Notes under the pieces: model-generated | Databases searched by the model: none | What the model saw: only the letters and a program-made list of their open reading frames with translations | What the model was told of the DNA's origin: nothing | Shown here: piece after piece, positions 63,790 through 64,000 of the stretch | Position numbering within the stretch: position 1 is the stretch's first letter | How the letters are laid out: each line of letters opens with the position of its first letter | Made by a program: the position numbers and the translations under genes | DNA from: Pycnopodia helianthoides | Lineage: Eukaryota > Echinodermata > Asteroidea > Forcipulatida > Asteriidae | NCBI GenBank assembly: GCA_032158295.1 | Contig: CM063254.1 | Span: forward strand, 1,302,001-1,366,000 | DNA: 64,000 nucleotides | Direction of reading: 5' to 3'

Positions 63790-64000
63790 CTACCGCCCTC
63801 CAGTGTTTAAAAAGTTGCCAACTACCGCCCTCCAGTGTTTAAAAAGTTGCCAACTACCGCCCTCCAGTGTTTAAAAAGTTGCCAACTACCGCCCTCCAGT
63901 GTTTAAAAAGTTGCCAACTACCGCCCTCCAGTGTTTAAAAAGTTGCCAACTACCGCCCTCCAGTGTTTAAAAAGTTGCCAACTACCGCCCTCCAGTGTTT
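63790..64000. repeat. 32-bp tandem array running off the window
   Basis: At least 6.6 identical units of CTACCGCCCTCCAGTGTTTA plus AAAAGTTGCCAA. Not a CRISPR: there are no spacers and the units abut. Full length unknown. Confidence 0.95.

Noticed and set aside
63790..64000. CRISPR-like array
   Set aside because: Units abut with no spacers, and the context is an animal intron.

Overview
This is a stretch of intron-rich animal nuclear DNA. I base this on GT/AG-spliced exons that join in phase into conserved animal proteins, AT-rich introns, tRNA-headed SINEs, a non-LTR retrotransposon remnant, many short inverted-repeat elements and several minisatellites. The repeat style (TTAA-flanked inverted-repeat elements, fold-backs built from a GGCTAC hexamer) suggests a marine invertebrate deuterostome, most likely an echinoderm. 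That is inference; the sequence does not prove it. Nothing here looks bacterial or viral.

Two real genes are visible, arranged head to head. On the minus strand, at about 0.6-3.6 kb, is the 3' part of a CutC-family gene (CUTC, copper homeostasis). Five exons are certain and a sixth is a candidate; the first exon, with the start codon, was not found. On the plus strand, from 8.6 kb to beyond the right half of the window, is the dynactin p150-Glued gene (DCTN1). I could join 25 coding exons in phase, giving about 872 residues: the N-terminal CAP-Gly microtubule-binding domain, a short Ser/Pro/basic linker, the long CC1 coiled coil that contacts dynein, and much of the intercoil region. The gene runs off the right edge, so the second coiled coil and C terminus are missing.

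Layout: 0.6-3.6 kb CUTC exons, with a 50-63 bp minisatellite in one intron; 3.7-8.6 kb region holding both promoters plus SINE and MITE copies; 8.7-12.4 kb DCTN1 exons 1-4; 12.4-21.3 kb long introns around a 22-codon basic exon 5, with 57-bp and 86-bp arrays; 21.3-35.0 kb exons 6-24; 35.0-62.6 kb a single 27.6 kb intron full of minisatellites and mobile-element remnants; exon 25 at 62.6 kb; two more tandem arrays at the right edge.

The most important gene-level observation is that DCTN1 exon 22 is one base short, putting an in-frame stop at 33392. Homology and exon phase both argue for a lost base (sequencing error, or a damaged allele). Other points of interest: a 69/75-bp minisatellite that stays open on both strands for over 230 codons, a G-rich repeat whose G strand is the sense strand of DCTN1, an array of TGACCT nuclear-receptor-type half sites, three CTCF-like sites, a 270-bp near-perfect hairpin inside a 550-nt intron, and at least four families of short inverted-repeat elements bounded by TTAA. 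I found no convincing new multi-gene system.
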